From NCBI GenBank assembly GCA_020719725.1, contig DYPU01000001.1:1-64000 (forward strand): a stretch of DNA of 64,000 nt, written 5' to 3'. The stretch's first letter is position 1; each line of letters opens with the position of its first letter. A model generated the notes under the pieces. That model was not told where the DNA came from, made no database searches, and saw nothing but the letters and a program-made list of their open reading frames with translations. The stretch is from Anaerolinea sp. Its GTDB lineage: Bacteria > Chloroflexota > Anaerolineae > Anaerolineales > Villigracilaceae. The position numbers and the translations under genes were made by a program. Below are positions 19,082 through 28,287 of the stretch, piece after piece.

Positions 19082-20446
19082 TCAGGCGAAGTTGGCCCAC
19101 CAGTTTTCATAGCGCTTGCCCAGGCGTTCCCCGTTTTGGTAGAGCGCTACGCAGGTGAGCAAGTTGATCGGCTGGGTTTTTTGTTCGGCGCTGGGCTGTT
19201 TTGTATAGTCGTAGATGGTGGCCCAGGTTCCGGTATTGATGTAAACCTGCTGAGATTGATAAATATCTTTGGCTTTTTTGTCGAGCGCAACGACTTCGTG
19301 GCTGTGAGTATGGCCGTAGATGACGGTATCGGCGCTGCCGTTTTGGATGGCGGGTTCTTGGTTGGCAAAACGGGCAATGGAGATGTGTTCTTCGCTCAGG
19401 TATCTCCGAAGCCAGCGGCTAAGGGTGACGACTGCCGGCAGCGAGGTGCGCAACGAGAGTCCAAACAGCATTCGGAAGGGGGTTCGCAGGTGCGGGCTAA
19501 ACAGTTCATTGGTACGTAAGATGCTCAGTTCAAGAAACTCTTCTGTAACCATATTCCAGATTTTTTTGACTTCGTCCACTTGAGCCGGGTCTGTGCCGTG
19601 ACGAGTGATTTGTTCCAGCAAAAAGAGTGGAGTTGCCATCAAGGGCCGGACGTTGGTCATGCGGCTGATGCCCTGAATAAGGCGTGGCGGCAGGCTTTCG
19701 CCGAGTTGACGTTGGATTTCGAGCGGAAAGCGTACCAGAATTTCGGTGGAGTAAATATCGCCGAGTGAGGTTCCGGCGCGGCCCAGGCTGGGGCTGTAGC
19801 TGATGTGGTCGTGCAAATCGCCGTGGCGCGCAATTGCCCGATAACGCCTAAAAACTTCTTGCAAGTCACTTTCATCTTCTGGGCCATGTGGAAAGGGGCC
19901 GGGTGGGTTACTTAAGCTGAGGGCCTGGATGATTTCGGCCCGGATGGCGTCATATTCTGGGCCGGGCAGGTAATAGAATCGGTCGTGATTGCCGATCATA
20001 TAGTGAATGCGAACCTGTGGGCTGATGCGTTCCGGATCGTAAAACGAAGGTTTGCCGCGTTTGTCACCGGGTGGCAGGTAGATCGCTTCACCGCTGACCA
20101 GCCGTTTAAACACTTTGACGGCGTGCTGGTTGTTGGCGAGGATGGCGCGGGTGATTTCACGTACTTTGGCGATGAACAAGCTCGAATCGGGATCGTGCCA
20201 GGGGCGAACGTACCCGGCTTCTCCTGGCTTTTTTTCCAGCCAGCGAGTGGATTGGATTGGGTCGAGAATATCGCCCAGCAGGAGAATGTCGATTGTTTCA
20301 ATGGGGCGATATTTCCCGCCCGCGCGCCATGAGGCCTGATAAGCCAATTCGCGCAGCCGATTGGCAAACAGTGAGAAAGTTTTTTCGGAAACCGATACCC
20401 CCATGGTTCCGTCCCATAAATGAAGATCACTTACAATAATCAGCAT
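19082..20446 (-). CDS. large metallophosphoesterase (paralog A)
   Basis: MLIIVSDLHLWDGTMG, GDILD, MIGNHDRFYYLPG, VIYGHTHSHE; long insertion between GNHD and GHTH. Confidence 0.85.
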   Translation of the reverse strand: MLIIVSDLHLWDGTMGVSVSEKTFSLFANRLRELAYQASWRAGGKYRPIETIDILLLGDILDPIQSTRWLEKKPGEAGYVRPWHDPDSSLFIAKVREITRAILANNQHAVKVFKRLVSGEAIYLPPGDKRGKPSFYDPERISPQVRIHYMIGNHDRFYYLPGPEYDAIRAEIIQALSLSNPPGPFPHGPEDESDLQEVFRRYRAIARHGDLHDHISYSPSLGRAGTSLGDIYSTEILVRFPLEIQRQLGESLPPRLIQGISRMTNVRPLMATPLFLLEQITRHGTDPAQVDEVKKIWNMVTEEFLELSILRTNELFSPHLRTPFRMLFGLSLRTSLPAVVTLSRWLRRYLSEEHISIARFANQEPAIQNGSADTVIYGHTHSHEVVALDKKAKDIYQSQQVYINTGTWATIYDYTKQPSAEQKTQPINLLTCVALYQNGERLGKRYENWWANFA

Positions 20447-20500
20447 GGCTTGCTCCGTATGCGTGTATTATACAAAACAAAACCGGCTGCGTGTCAAATT

Positions 20501-21868
20501 TTAAACAAATGCGCCCGACCAGGCTTCAAAGTGCCGTCCGCCGCGCTGGTTGTCGCGGTAAAAAACAAGGTAGGAGAGCATCTGGTAAGGGACAAATTTC
20601 TGGTCTTTTGGGTTTTTGGCGGTAAGCGTGTAATAAGAATGCCAACTGCCCGAATTCATGTAAATTTGATAGGCTGAAGTGGGTGGAATGCCGTCACTAT
20701 CTAACGGAATCACCTCATGATGATGCGTGTGGCCGTAGGCGATGTAGCGTGCAGTAGATTTGGTGAAGGCTGGTTCTTCAAGGGCAAATTTGGTATACGA
20801 GATTTGTCCACCCCACATTTTTTTGCGTACCCAAATCACTACATCGTTGATGGTGCGAAACGAGGTCCGTTTGGAAATTTGTAAGAGGATTTCTAGCGCA
20901 TCTACTGTATCGAACTGAAAGGCTTTATCAGCCTGGCGCACATATTCCAGGGCCAAAAACTCCTGTCCGAGTGTATCCCAGATTTTTTTAAGATGGCTTT
21001 CCATGGCTTTACTTTGAGCATGTTGCTTTATCTGTCCGCTAATCCAAAGTGGAGTTGCCAGCGCCGGGCGGACGTTGGTCATTTTGCGCAGACTTTCAAT
21101 CAACGCTGGCGGTAAATTTTGGCCTTGGTCTTGTTCTATTTCGAGCGGGTAGCGATTGAGCATTTCCATGGCAAAAACATCGCCCAAAGCGGCGGCGTTG
21201 CGGCTTTTTTCAGAGTCATAGTTAAACTTATCGTACAAATCGCCATGCCGTCCGTAGGCATCGTAACGCGCAAAAAGTTCTTCGAGCGGTTCCGATTCTT
21301 CAATTTCCCAGGGAAAGCTGCTGTTCAGGTTGCTCAGCCCCATTGCTTCAATCACTTCCGAGCGAATTTTGTCAAATTCTGGGCCGGGCAGGTGATAATG
21401 CCAATCGTGATTTCCCACCATATAGTGAATACGCAGTGGTAGATAAACACGCTGGTTGGTGGTGTAATCGGGGATGCCCTGGCTGGTTGACGGGGGTAGA
21501 TGAATCAGCTTGCCCTGGGCGCAGTGCCGAAACACCTGTAATCCTTCGGCGTTTTGCGCCAGAATGGCTCTCGTCACCTGTCGCAACTTGATAGCATACT
21601 GTGGCGCTCGAAAATCGGTCCAGGGTCGGACATAATTGGCCTGACCGGGTTGGCTATCCAGCCAAAGGGTCGAATGCTGCGGGTCCAGAATATCGCCCAT
21701 CAGCACCAGGTCGATGCTTTCAATTGGCTTGTAAACATTATCCTTACGCCAGGAAGCGTGATAGGCCAGTTCGCGCAAACGGTCGGCAAACAGGTAAAAA
21801 GCGCTTGGCGAAATTGATTTACCGCAAGTACCATCTCCGAGATGTAAGTCGCTAATAATCAATAGCAT
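20501..21868 (-). CDS. large metallophosphoesterase (paralog B, tandem duplicate)
   Basis: MLLIISDLHLGDGTCG, GDILD, MVGNHDWHYHLPG, IAYGHTHHHE; collinear with paralog A. Confidence 0.85.
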   Translation of the reverse strand: MLLIISDLHLGDGTCGKSISPSAFYLFADRLRELAYHASWRKDNVYKPIESIDLVLMGDILDPQHSTLWLDSQPGQANYVRPWTDFRAPQYAIKLRQVTRAILAQNAEGLQVFRHCAQGKLIHLPPSTSQGIPDYTTNQRVYLPLRIHYMVGNHDWHYHLPGPEFDKIRSEVIEAMGLSNLNSSFPWEIEESEPLEELFARYDAYGRHGDLYDKFNYDSEKSRNAAALGDVFAMEMLNRYPLEIEQDQGQNLPPALIESLRKMTNVRPALATPLWISGQIKQHAQSKAMESHLKKIWDTLGQEFLALEYVRQADKAFQFDTVDALEILLQISKRTSFRTINDVVIWVRKKMWGGQISYTKFALEEPAFTKSTARYIAYGHTHHHEVIPLDSDGIPPTSAYQIYMNSGSWHSYYTLTAKNPKDQKFVPYQMLSYLVFYRDNQRGGRHFEAWSGAFV

Positions 21869-21923
21869 AAATACCTCCTATCAAGCTATTTGTAAAAATA
21901 ATTATACGTCATTCAAACAAAAA

Positions 21924-21944
21924 GGGCGGCCAGCTTGGCCGCCC
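21924..21944 (-). terminator. terminator downstream of ferritin
   Basis: GGGCGGCCA-GCT-TGGCCGCCC, followed on the minus strand by a T-run. Confidence 0.8.
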
Positions 21945-21963
21945 TAACGAGATGTTAAACTTT

Positions 21964-22458
21964 CTAGTCTGCTTTGCGCTTGGCAAGATTGTGATCGAGC
22001 ATCAAAATGGCTGTGTTGTGAGCCTCGATGCGCTCCATGCTTTCCAAAATTGCGGCGGCATTGGCTTCTTCTTCTACCTGTTCGGCAATAAACCAGTGCA
22101 AGAACACCTGCGTGGCATAGTCTTTTTCTGTAAGAGCTACTTCGTACAAATCATGTATCGATTTTGTGACATACTGTTCGTGTTTTTGCACTTCTTTGAC
22201 AGCCTCCATAGCGGAAGCCCAACTGGTTTGTGGCGCAGCAATCCCTTTCAACTCCACTTTGCCGCCGCGTTCCAGCAGGTAACTGTAGAGCTTCATGGCA
22301 TGTTCATTTTCTTCATGGGCCTGAATGTGCAGCCAATTGCCAAAACCGGATAAGTTATCGCCTTCAAAATAAGCAGCCATGGATAAGTATAGATAGGATG
22401 AGAACATCTCTTTGTTAATTTGTTCGTTGATGGCATCTTGCATTGTTTTTGAAATCAT
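21964..22458 (-). CDS. ferritin
   Basis: MISKTMQDAINEQINKEMFSSYLYLSMAAYFEGDNLSGFGNWLHIQAHEENEHAMKLYSYLLERGG; SD GGAGG upstream. Confidence 0.95.
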   Translation of the reverse strand: MISKTMQDAINEQINKEMFSSYLYLSMAAYFEGDNLSGFGNWLHIQAHEENEHAMKLYSYLLERGGKVELKGIAAPQTSWASAMEAVKEVQKHEQYVTKSIHDLYEVALTEKDYATQVFLHWFIAEQVEEEANAAAILESMERIEAHNTAILMLDHNLAKRKAD

Positions 22459-22604
22459 ATTTTCCTCCATTAAAACGTGTGAAACTTGAATTAAATGATT
22501 ATACCGGGCTTTCGTTAACAATAAATAAGACCGGCATCAGTTCTTGGATAAAACCCGCTGGCGGCCACGCTCCTTTTTGCCGGTTCACCGTTTCGAAGCG
22601 CGAT

Positions 22605-23294
22605 TCAGGCTAACGTCCAGGGTTGACCGGCGGTTAGCACCACCGCTTGCGATGTGGTTTCTGTCTCCACCCTGGCAGCCCACTCCAGCGCGTTTTGGTC
22701 AATCAGGCTCCAGGTATTGTAATGGATGGGGATGACCACTTTGGGTGTCAGCAATTTGACTGCGCGCAGGGCGTCATCTGGCCCCATTGTGAAATTATCG
22801 CCGATGGGTAGAATCGCCAAATCCAGGGTTTCCTCGCCAATGAGCCGCATATCGCCAAATAAGCCGGTATCCCCGCCAAAGTAGATTTTTTTGCCGTTAT
22901 GGGTAGTTAGCAATAAACCGGCTGGGCTGCCGCCGTAAGCGCCATCTGGCAGCGATGAGCCATGCAGGGCCAGGGTCAACTTCAGGTAACCAAATGGATG
23001 TTTAAACCCGCCGCCCAGATGCTGCGCGTGTGTTTTTTCCACTCCCCGCTGTTTGAGCCAGTTGCAAATTTCAAAATTAGAGATGATTGTTGCGCCGGTG
23101 CGAGCTGCAATTGCCACAGAATCGCCAACATGGTCGCCGTGACCGTGTGTAATCAGAATAAAATCGGCATTAACCGCTTCTGCGCTTATGGGGCTGGCCG
23201 GGTTGCCGCTAAAAAACGGGTCGATCAACAGGTTGTATCCTGCTGTTTGTAAGCCAAGTGTGGCGTGACCATACCAGGTTAGTGTATTGGGCAT
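22605..23294 (-). CDS. metal-dependent hydrolase, UPF0173/MBL-fold
   Basis: LTWYGHATLGLQTAGYNLLIDPFFSGNP, LITHGHGDHVGD, GDTGLFGDM. Confidence 0.93.
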   Translation of the reverse strand: MPNTLTWYGHATLGLQTAGYNLLIDPFFSGNPASPISAEAVNADFILITHGHGDHVGDSVAIAARTGATIISNFEICNWLKQRGVEKTHAQHLGGGFKHPFGYLKLTLALHGSSLPDGAYGGSPAGLLLTTHNGKKIYFGGDTGLFGDMRLIGEETLDLAILPIGDNFTMGPDDALRAVKLLTPKVVIPIHYNTWSLIDQNALEWAARVETETTSQAVVLTAGQPWTLA

Positions 23295-23375
23295 GGGAAG
23301 CTCCTTTTTTGGAATGCAGGTGGCGTATCTACAGAGTGGAAAGTGGCCTTGCGGCCCACTTTCCACTCTGTAGGT

Positions 23376-25196
23376 TTACATCACATCTGGCGCACTAATT
23401 GCCAGCAAATTTAGCGCATTGGTTAGCACTTGCCTGGCCGAGGCCACCAGCCGCAAACGCGCCATTTTGATGGTTTCATCGTCGGTTTGTAACACCGGCA
23501 CGGCGTGGTAAAAACTGTGAAAGGTGTTTGCCAGGTCGTAGGCATACACGGCTACTAATAGGGGCCGATATTCGTTTGCCGCTTGCTGCACCACCCCCGA
23601 AAAGCGCGACATCTGTTCGATGAGTTCAATCTCATGGGTGGTTAACGAAAAGTCAAAGTGGGCAGGCCCAAGGGTTTCCGCAGTTTGACCTCCGATTTTT
23701 GATTTTCGTAAAATCGAATTGGCTCGCACCACTGCATTCTGAATGTACGGCCCGGTATGCCCATCAAAACTGAGGGCATCGTTGATGTCGAAAACCATAT
23801 CTTTGTTGTTATCCACTGAGAGCATAGAATATGCCAATGCGCCCATCCCAATTTTTTGAGCGACACCCACTCGTTCCCCAGCTGCCATGGTCGGGTTTTT
23901 TTCGGCAATCACCGTCAGTACGCGCTGAATGGCTTCATCGTACACTTCTTTAAATAGCACCACTCGTCCTCGTCGGGCCGACATAGCTCCTTCGGGCAGG
24001 CTCACAAAGCCATAGGCCAAGTGGAAACACTTTTCGGCTTGTTTGAAGCCCCATAGCTCCAAAATCTTAAAGGCTTGCTGGAAATGCAAGCTCTGGCGGT
24101 TATCCACTACATACACCGAGCGGTTCGCCTGAAACTTCTCAAACTTATCCCGCGCCAGCGCCAAATCTTTGGTCAGGTACAAAGACGTGCCGTCCGAGCG
24201 TAAAATCACGGCCACGCGATATTTTTCTTTTGCCAACCCCAGCTTTTCGTCAATTTTGACAATCACCGGGCCAGCCGGGCGCTCATCCGAGGCGATGCCG
24301 CGCGCAATTAACTCATCGACAATTTTCTTGGAAGGCTCATCCACCTCACTTTCATAGAACCAGACATCAATCTGGACATCCATCAGCATCAAAATATCGC
24401 GTAGTTCTTCCAAGCTCCACGCGCGCGTCTCCAGCCAAAGCTGGCGTACAGCCGGATCGCCCGCGTCCCACTTGCGGTACATCTCGCGCCGCTCACCATC
24501 GTAGGTTTCGCGCTGGGCTTTTTCGGCGGAGGTCTCATTCTCTTTTTCCGAGAGCAAATTGGTTGCCTCGGCGTAAATCTTTAATAGCCATTGCCCGCGC
24601 TCGTGAATGTCGGTTGGTTCCTGGCCCTTATAAAATTTCTCATACGCCCACAGCACCGTAATCACACCCAGGCCTAAATCGCCGGGGTAGCTGGCCCGAA
24701 TCGTTTCAAAACCGGCAAACTGTACAATTCGCGCCAGGCTTTCGCCCAAAATCGTATTGCGATAATGCCCAATATGAAAAGAATGATGGGTATTCGGCTG
24801 AGCATACTCCACCATTACCCGCTCATGCTTGGGATGTCCGGCCCCGAATCGCGGCCCGTCTGCCAAAATTGTATCCACTACCCGCCGCGCATACTCCGCG
24901 GTAGAGAAATACAGATTCAAATACCCTTTAACGGCCTCGCCGTGACTAATGCCTGGTGCCACGCCGATAAATTGACGCGCCGCTTCGGCCATTTCCTGCG
25001 CCCGCGCCGGAACCGGCAGCCCCTTGCTTTTACCGGCCTTGGCCTCGGCAGCGGCAGTTGCAAAAAACGAGGTGCTTATGCCCCATTCTCCGCTAAAAGG
25101 AATTGGCTGCCACTTTAGCTCTACCAATGGAATATCATTTTCCACGCAATAAGCCTGGATTTTTTCTTCAATAACTTGTTGTTCTTTTTCAAACAT
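23376..25196 (-). CDS. argS: arginyl-tRNA synthetase
   Basis: VMVEYAQPNTHHSFHIGHYRNTILGESLARI, YLTKDLALARDKF, MSARRG; DALR C-terminus. Confidence 0.96.
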   Translation of the reverse strand: MFEKEQQVIEEKIQAYCVENDIPLVELKWQPIPFSGEWGISTSFFATAAAEAKAGKSKGLPVPARAQEMAEAARQFIGVAPGISHGEAVKGYLNLYFSTAEYARRVVDTILADGPRFGAGHPKHERVMVEYAQPNTHHSFHIGHYRNTILGESLARIVQFAGFETIRASYPGDLGLGVITVLWAYEKFYKGQEPTDIHERGQWLLKIYAEATNLLSEKENETSAEKAQRETYDGERREMYRKWDAGDPAVRQLWLETRAWSLEELRDILMLMDVQIDVWFYESEVDEPSKKIVDELIARGIASDERPAGPVIVKIDEKLGLAKEKYRVAVILRSDGTSLYLTKDLALARDKFEKFQANRSVYVVDNRQSLHFQQAFKILELWGFKQAEKCFHLAYGFVSLPEGAMSARRGRVVLFKEVYDEAIQRVLTVIAEKNPTMAAGERVGVAQKIGMGALAYSMLSVDNNKDMVFDINDALSFDGHTGPYIQNAVVRANSILRKSKIGGQTAETLGPAHFDFSLTTHEIELIEQMSRFSGVVQQAANEYRPLLVAVYAYDLANTFHSFYHAVPVLQTDDETIKMARLRLVASARQVLTNALNLLAISAPDVM

Positions 25197-25262
25197 GCTT
25201 CACCTTCTATCCATTAACCGCAAAATTGAGCGGATTATATCAGACGCCGCGCCTGCCCCCTT

Positions 25263-25312
25263 AAACGAAGCCGCCGACCGCCAGGAATTTTCTGCGGTCG
25301 GCGGCTTCGTTT
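25263..25312 (-). terminator. strong terminator downstream of rubrerythrin
   Basis: 19-bp perfect stem AAACGAAGCCGCCGACCGC/GCGGTCGGCGGCTTCGTTT with 12-nt loop. Confidence 0.85.
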
Positions 25313-25319
25313 TTAGAGC

Positions 25320-25817
25320 TTATTCAACCTTCAAGAACTTCTCTGCTGGAGCGCCACAAACCGGGCACTTGCCTTCAAATTTGCCTTCATGGGTATACCC
25401 GCAAAATGGGCAGACATAATATTCGGGGATTTCTGCGCCGGGTTCCATGTGCGCCAACGCATAACGATAGAGCGCCTCGTGGACTTTTTCAACTTCATAG
25501 GCCCATTTGAAGCTGGTGTTGGCCTTTTTCTCACCTTCGGAGATTGCATCGGCAATCATGCCGGGGTACATGGTTACAACTTCATAATTCTCGCCTGCGA
25601 TGGCAACTTTCAGGTTTTCTTCTGTTGTCCCGATGCCAGCCAATGCCTTCAAGTGATTCGCGGCGTGAATGGCTTCAGCCAGGGCGGCGGCCCGAAACAA
25701 GCGGGCAATTTTAGGGTAGCCTTCTTCTTCAGCTTTTTGCGCAAAAATCGTATATTTGCGATTGGCTTGCGATTCTCCGGCAAAGGCTTCTTGCAGATGG
25801 TCAGTTGTCTTGGTCAT
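25320..25817 (-). CDS. rubrerythrin
   Basis: Ferritin-like domain plus C-terminal rubredoxin module YYVCPFCGYTHEGKFEGKCPVCGAPAEKF. Confidence 0.95.
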   Translation of the reverse strand: MTKTTDHLQEAFAGESQANRKYTIFAQKAEEEGYPKIARLFRAAALAEAIHAANHLKALAGIGTTEENLKVAIAGENYEVVTMYPGMIADAISEGEKKANTSFKWAYEVEKVHEALYRYALAHMEPGAEIPEYYVCPFCGYTHEGKFEGKCPVCGAPAEKFLKVE

Positions 25818-25881
25818 TTGTATGCTCCTCAAAAATAAGAAATTCTTAACTTTGATTAAAGCACATTTTGCAGATCAGGCT

Positions 25882-25897
25882 AGTGACAATCGTCACA
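25882..25897. promoter_or_regulatory. CRP/FNR-superfamily-like operator upstream of rubrerythrin
   Basis: Minus strand TGTGACGATTGTCACT (TGTGA-N6-TCACT); plausible -10 TTTAAT at 25855-25860(-). Confidence 0.5.
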
Positions 25898-25935
25898 AAC
25901 TGCTTATTGCAGTTCTGGAATGCGGGAAAGCACAA

Positions 25936-25965
25936 AAGCGGGAGCGCCATTTGGCGCTCCCGCTT
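25936..25965 (-). terminator. terminator downstream of rpsT
   Basis: AAGCGGGAGCGCC-ATTT-GGCGCTCCCGCTT. Confidence 0.8.
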
Positions 25966-25989
25966 GATGCACAAGACACAAGCCGAAAG

Positions 25990-26259
25990 TTACTTGGTTT
26001 CGATGGCCGCGAGGGCCTTCATCAGGCGGCTTTTGCGGCGAGCAGCGTTATTCTTGTGAACAACACCCTTCAAAGCGGCTTTATCCAGGCGGCTGATGGC
26101 GACCAAAACGGCCTCTTTCGAAGTCGCGGCATCTCCGGCTAAAATAGCGGCGCGGGCGTCGCGGACAGCGGCGCGAGCCGTACCACGCACAACGCGGTTG
26201 CGCAGGCGGCGGCTTTCGTTCTGGCGATTACGTTTGATTTGAGACTTAATATTAGCCAA
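25990..26259 (-). CDS. rpsT: 30S ribosomal protein S20 (TTG start)
   Basis: (M)ANIKSQIKRNRQNESRRLRNRVVRGTARAAVRDARAAI...VHKNNAARRKSRLMKALAA; TTG initiation codon with SD GGAGGAAG. Confidence 0.95.
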   Translation of the reverse strand: MANIKSQIKRNRQNESRRLRNRVVRGTARAAVRDARAAILAGDAATSKEAVLVAISRLDKAALKGVVHKNNAARRKSRLMKALAAIETK

Positions 26260-26334
26260 GGTACTTCCTCCAAAAAAATCTTTCCAATGACAGCGGGCGA
26301 GAATTCTACCCGACAAGGTTTATTTTGTCCAGCC

Positions 26335-27084
26335 TTATGGGGTGACTGTGGGGGTAATTGTAGCCCCTGGGGTGACTGTGGGGGCCAGGGTATTGGTGGG
26401 CGTCACCAGGTTGACGCGAATGATCAGAATTTGCCCAATATAAATTAAATTGGTGTTTTCCAGTTTGTTTTCTTTGATGATATCTTCTTCGGTGGAGTTG
26501 AATTTGGCTGCAATGCCTGCAATCGTATCATTGGCCTGGATGGTGTATTTAATTTTTGTGCCACGCGCCAGGTCGGCGGGGATGGGAGTGGCGGAGGGCA
26601 AAGGCATACCCGGATTTGGAATGATGATTTTTTGCCCAATAAAAACGCCCAATGTGGTTGGGTCGATGCTGAAATCGCCGGAGGTGCTGTTGGAGTTGTA
26701 GGGGTTTAGCAGCACAATCAGCGCCAATCCATCATCCCCCAGCTCAAATTTTTCCACAATGGTGGAAAGATATTCGCCTTCCTGAACGGTGTATTCAAAA
26801 GGGGCGGATGGGGTTGGCGTGAAGGTAATTGTGGGTGTGGCGGTTTCCGTGGAGGTGCTGGTTGCTGTATTGGTGGCCGTTGGAGTAAAAGTAAGGGTGG
26901 GGGTGGGCGTCTCGGTGGCAAACAGGCTAAATTCGAACTTTGGCCCGTCACCGCCGGTTAACCATAGCACCAGAACAACAATTCCAATGGCGATCAGCAA
27001 AATTGCCAGTCCGCCGACCACAAAAGGTCCCATTTGCTGGCGTCGTTTGTAAGATGAAATCAGGCTTGAAGGTGGTTTGTTCAT
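26335..27084 (-). CDS. membrane-anchored LysM-domain protein with TP-rich linker
   Basis: TM then TPTPTLTFTPTATNTATSTSTETATPTITFTPTPSAP, two LysM motifs (YTVQEGEYLSTIVEKF; YTIQANDTIAGIAAKFNSTEEDIIKENKL), C-terminus PTVTPGATITPTVTP. Confidence 0.9.
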   Translation of the reverse strand: MNKPPSSLISSYKRRQQMGPFVVGGLAILLIAIGIVVLVLWLTGGDGPKFEFSLFATETPTPTLTFTPTATNTATSTSTETATPTITFTPTPSAPFEYTVQEGEYLSTIVEKFELGDDGLALIVLLNPYNSNSTSGDFSIDPTTLGVFIGQKIIIPNPGMPLPSATPIPADLARGTKIKYTIQANDTIAGIAAKFNSTEEDIIKENKLENTNLIYIGQILIIRVNLVTPTNTLAPTVTPGATITPTVTP

Positions 27085-27222
27085 AGCTCTCTCTTTTTGC
27101 GGTGGGTTGAAATGCCGCATAGACAGTATTCTACCTGAAAAAGGATGATTTCGGGTAGGTCGGGAAGTTTGGGGGAGCTGGGTGCGATTTCGTTTATAAT
27201 GCGCAGACGAAAGGCTCAGGAT

Positions 27223-28149
27223 ATGAATTTTCTCATTACCGGCGCTGCTGGGTTTCTTGGCTCGGCTCTTGCCAACCGATTGGCCCGTGAAGGACATCAG
27301 GTGCGTGGGTTGGATGACCTTTCCACGGGTGATCCGCAAGCTCTAACTTCCGATGTCCATTTTACCCGTGGGGATGTAAACGACCGGCCCAAATTGTGGA
27401 CGCTGCTTCAGGATGTGGATTGCGTTTATCATTTTGCGGCCCGCGTTAGTGTCCAGGAATCGGTTTTGTATCCGCGTGAGTATAACGCTGTCAATGTTGG
27501 CGGGACCGTCAGCTTGATGGAGGCGATGCGCGATGTGGGCGTGCGGCGGGTGGTACTGGTTTCTTCGGGGGCAATTTATGGTGATCAGGGTGAACAGCCT
27601 TTGCGCGAAACGATGACGCCTAATCCGCGCTCTCCTTACGCCGTTTCAAAACTGGCCGCCGAATTTTATGTTAATACTATCGGCGATTTGTGGAATATTG
27701 AAACTGTGAGTTTGCGGGTTTTTAATGCCTATGGCCCCGGGCAGCAATTACCGGCCTCACATCCGCCGGTTGTGGCTAATTATTTACGTCAGGCCTTGCG
27801 CAATGGCTCTTTGGTGGTGCATGGAGATGGCAGCCAAACCCGTGATTATGTTTATGTGGATGATGTTGTTGTGGCGTTGGTGGCGGCCTCGACTGCGCCC
27901 AACCTGGATGGGTTGGTGATTAACGTGGGCAGTGGCCGCGAAATGCAGGTTCGTGAACTGGTTCGGGCTGTTTTGGATGTGACCGGTTCTACCTCAGAGC
28001 CGATTTATAGCCCCAATGCTGCGGGCGGTGTTTCCAGAATGTGCGCCGATTTGGCGCTGGCCGAGAAGAAGCTAGGCTATCGCCCTTCGATTGCGCTCGA
28101 AGAGGGGCTGCGCCTGACGCTACAGCGTGATTCTCGTTTTAAAAAATAA
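27223..28149 (+). CDS. NAD-dependent epimerase/dehydratase (UDP-glucose 4-epimerase-like)
   Basis: FLITGAAGFLGSALANRLAREGH, SSGAIYGDQGEQP, SPYAVSKLAAE, YVYVDDVV. Confidence 0.93.
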   Translation: MNFLITGAAGFLGSALANRLAREGHQVRGLDDLSTGDPQALTSDVHFTRGDVNDRPKLWTLLQDVDCVYHFAARVSVQESVLYPREYNAVNVGGTVSLMEAMRDVGVRRVVLVSSGAIYGDQGEQPLRETMTPNPRSPYAVSKLAAEFYVNTIGDLWNIETVSLRVFNAYGPGQQLPASHPPVVANYLRQALRNGSLVVHGDGSQTRDYVYVDDVVVALVAASTAPNLDGLVINVGSGREMQVRELVRAVLDVTGSTSEPIYSPNAAGGVSRMCADLALAEKKLGYRPSIALEEGLRLTLQRDSRFKK

Positions 28150-28287
28150 TCGTAATTCTTCAGCGATCCGATCTGGCCGGGGGATACAAGCTCTCCGGCG
28201 CTGTCCATAGCCGGAGGGCTTCAGCTTCTGGCAAAACAGGCTATAAGCGAATGGGCTGAATAGTTTCAATAAATCAGGAGATTAACC

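Noticed and set aside
26339-26384. Direct repeat GGGGTGACTGTGGGGG x2
   Set aside because: Two copies of TP-tail codons in the LysM gene; coding low complexity, not a mobile or CRISPR repeat.
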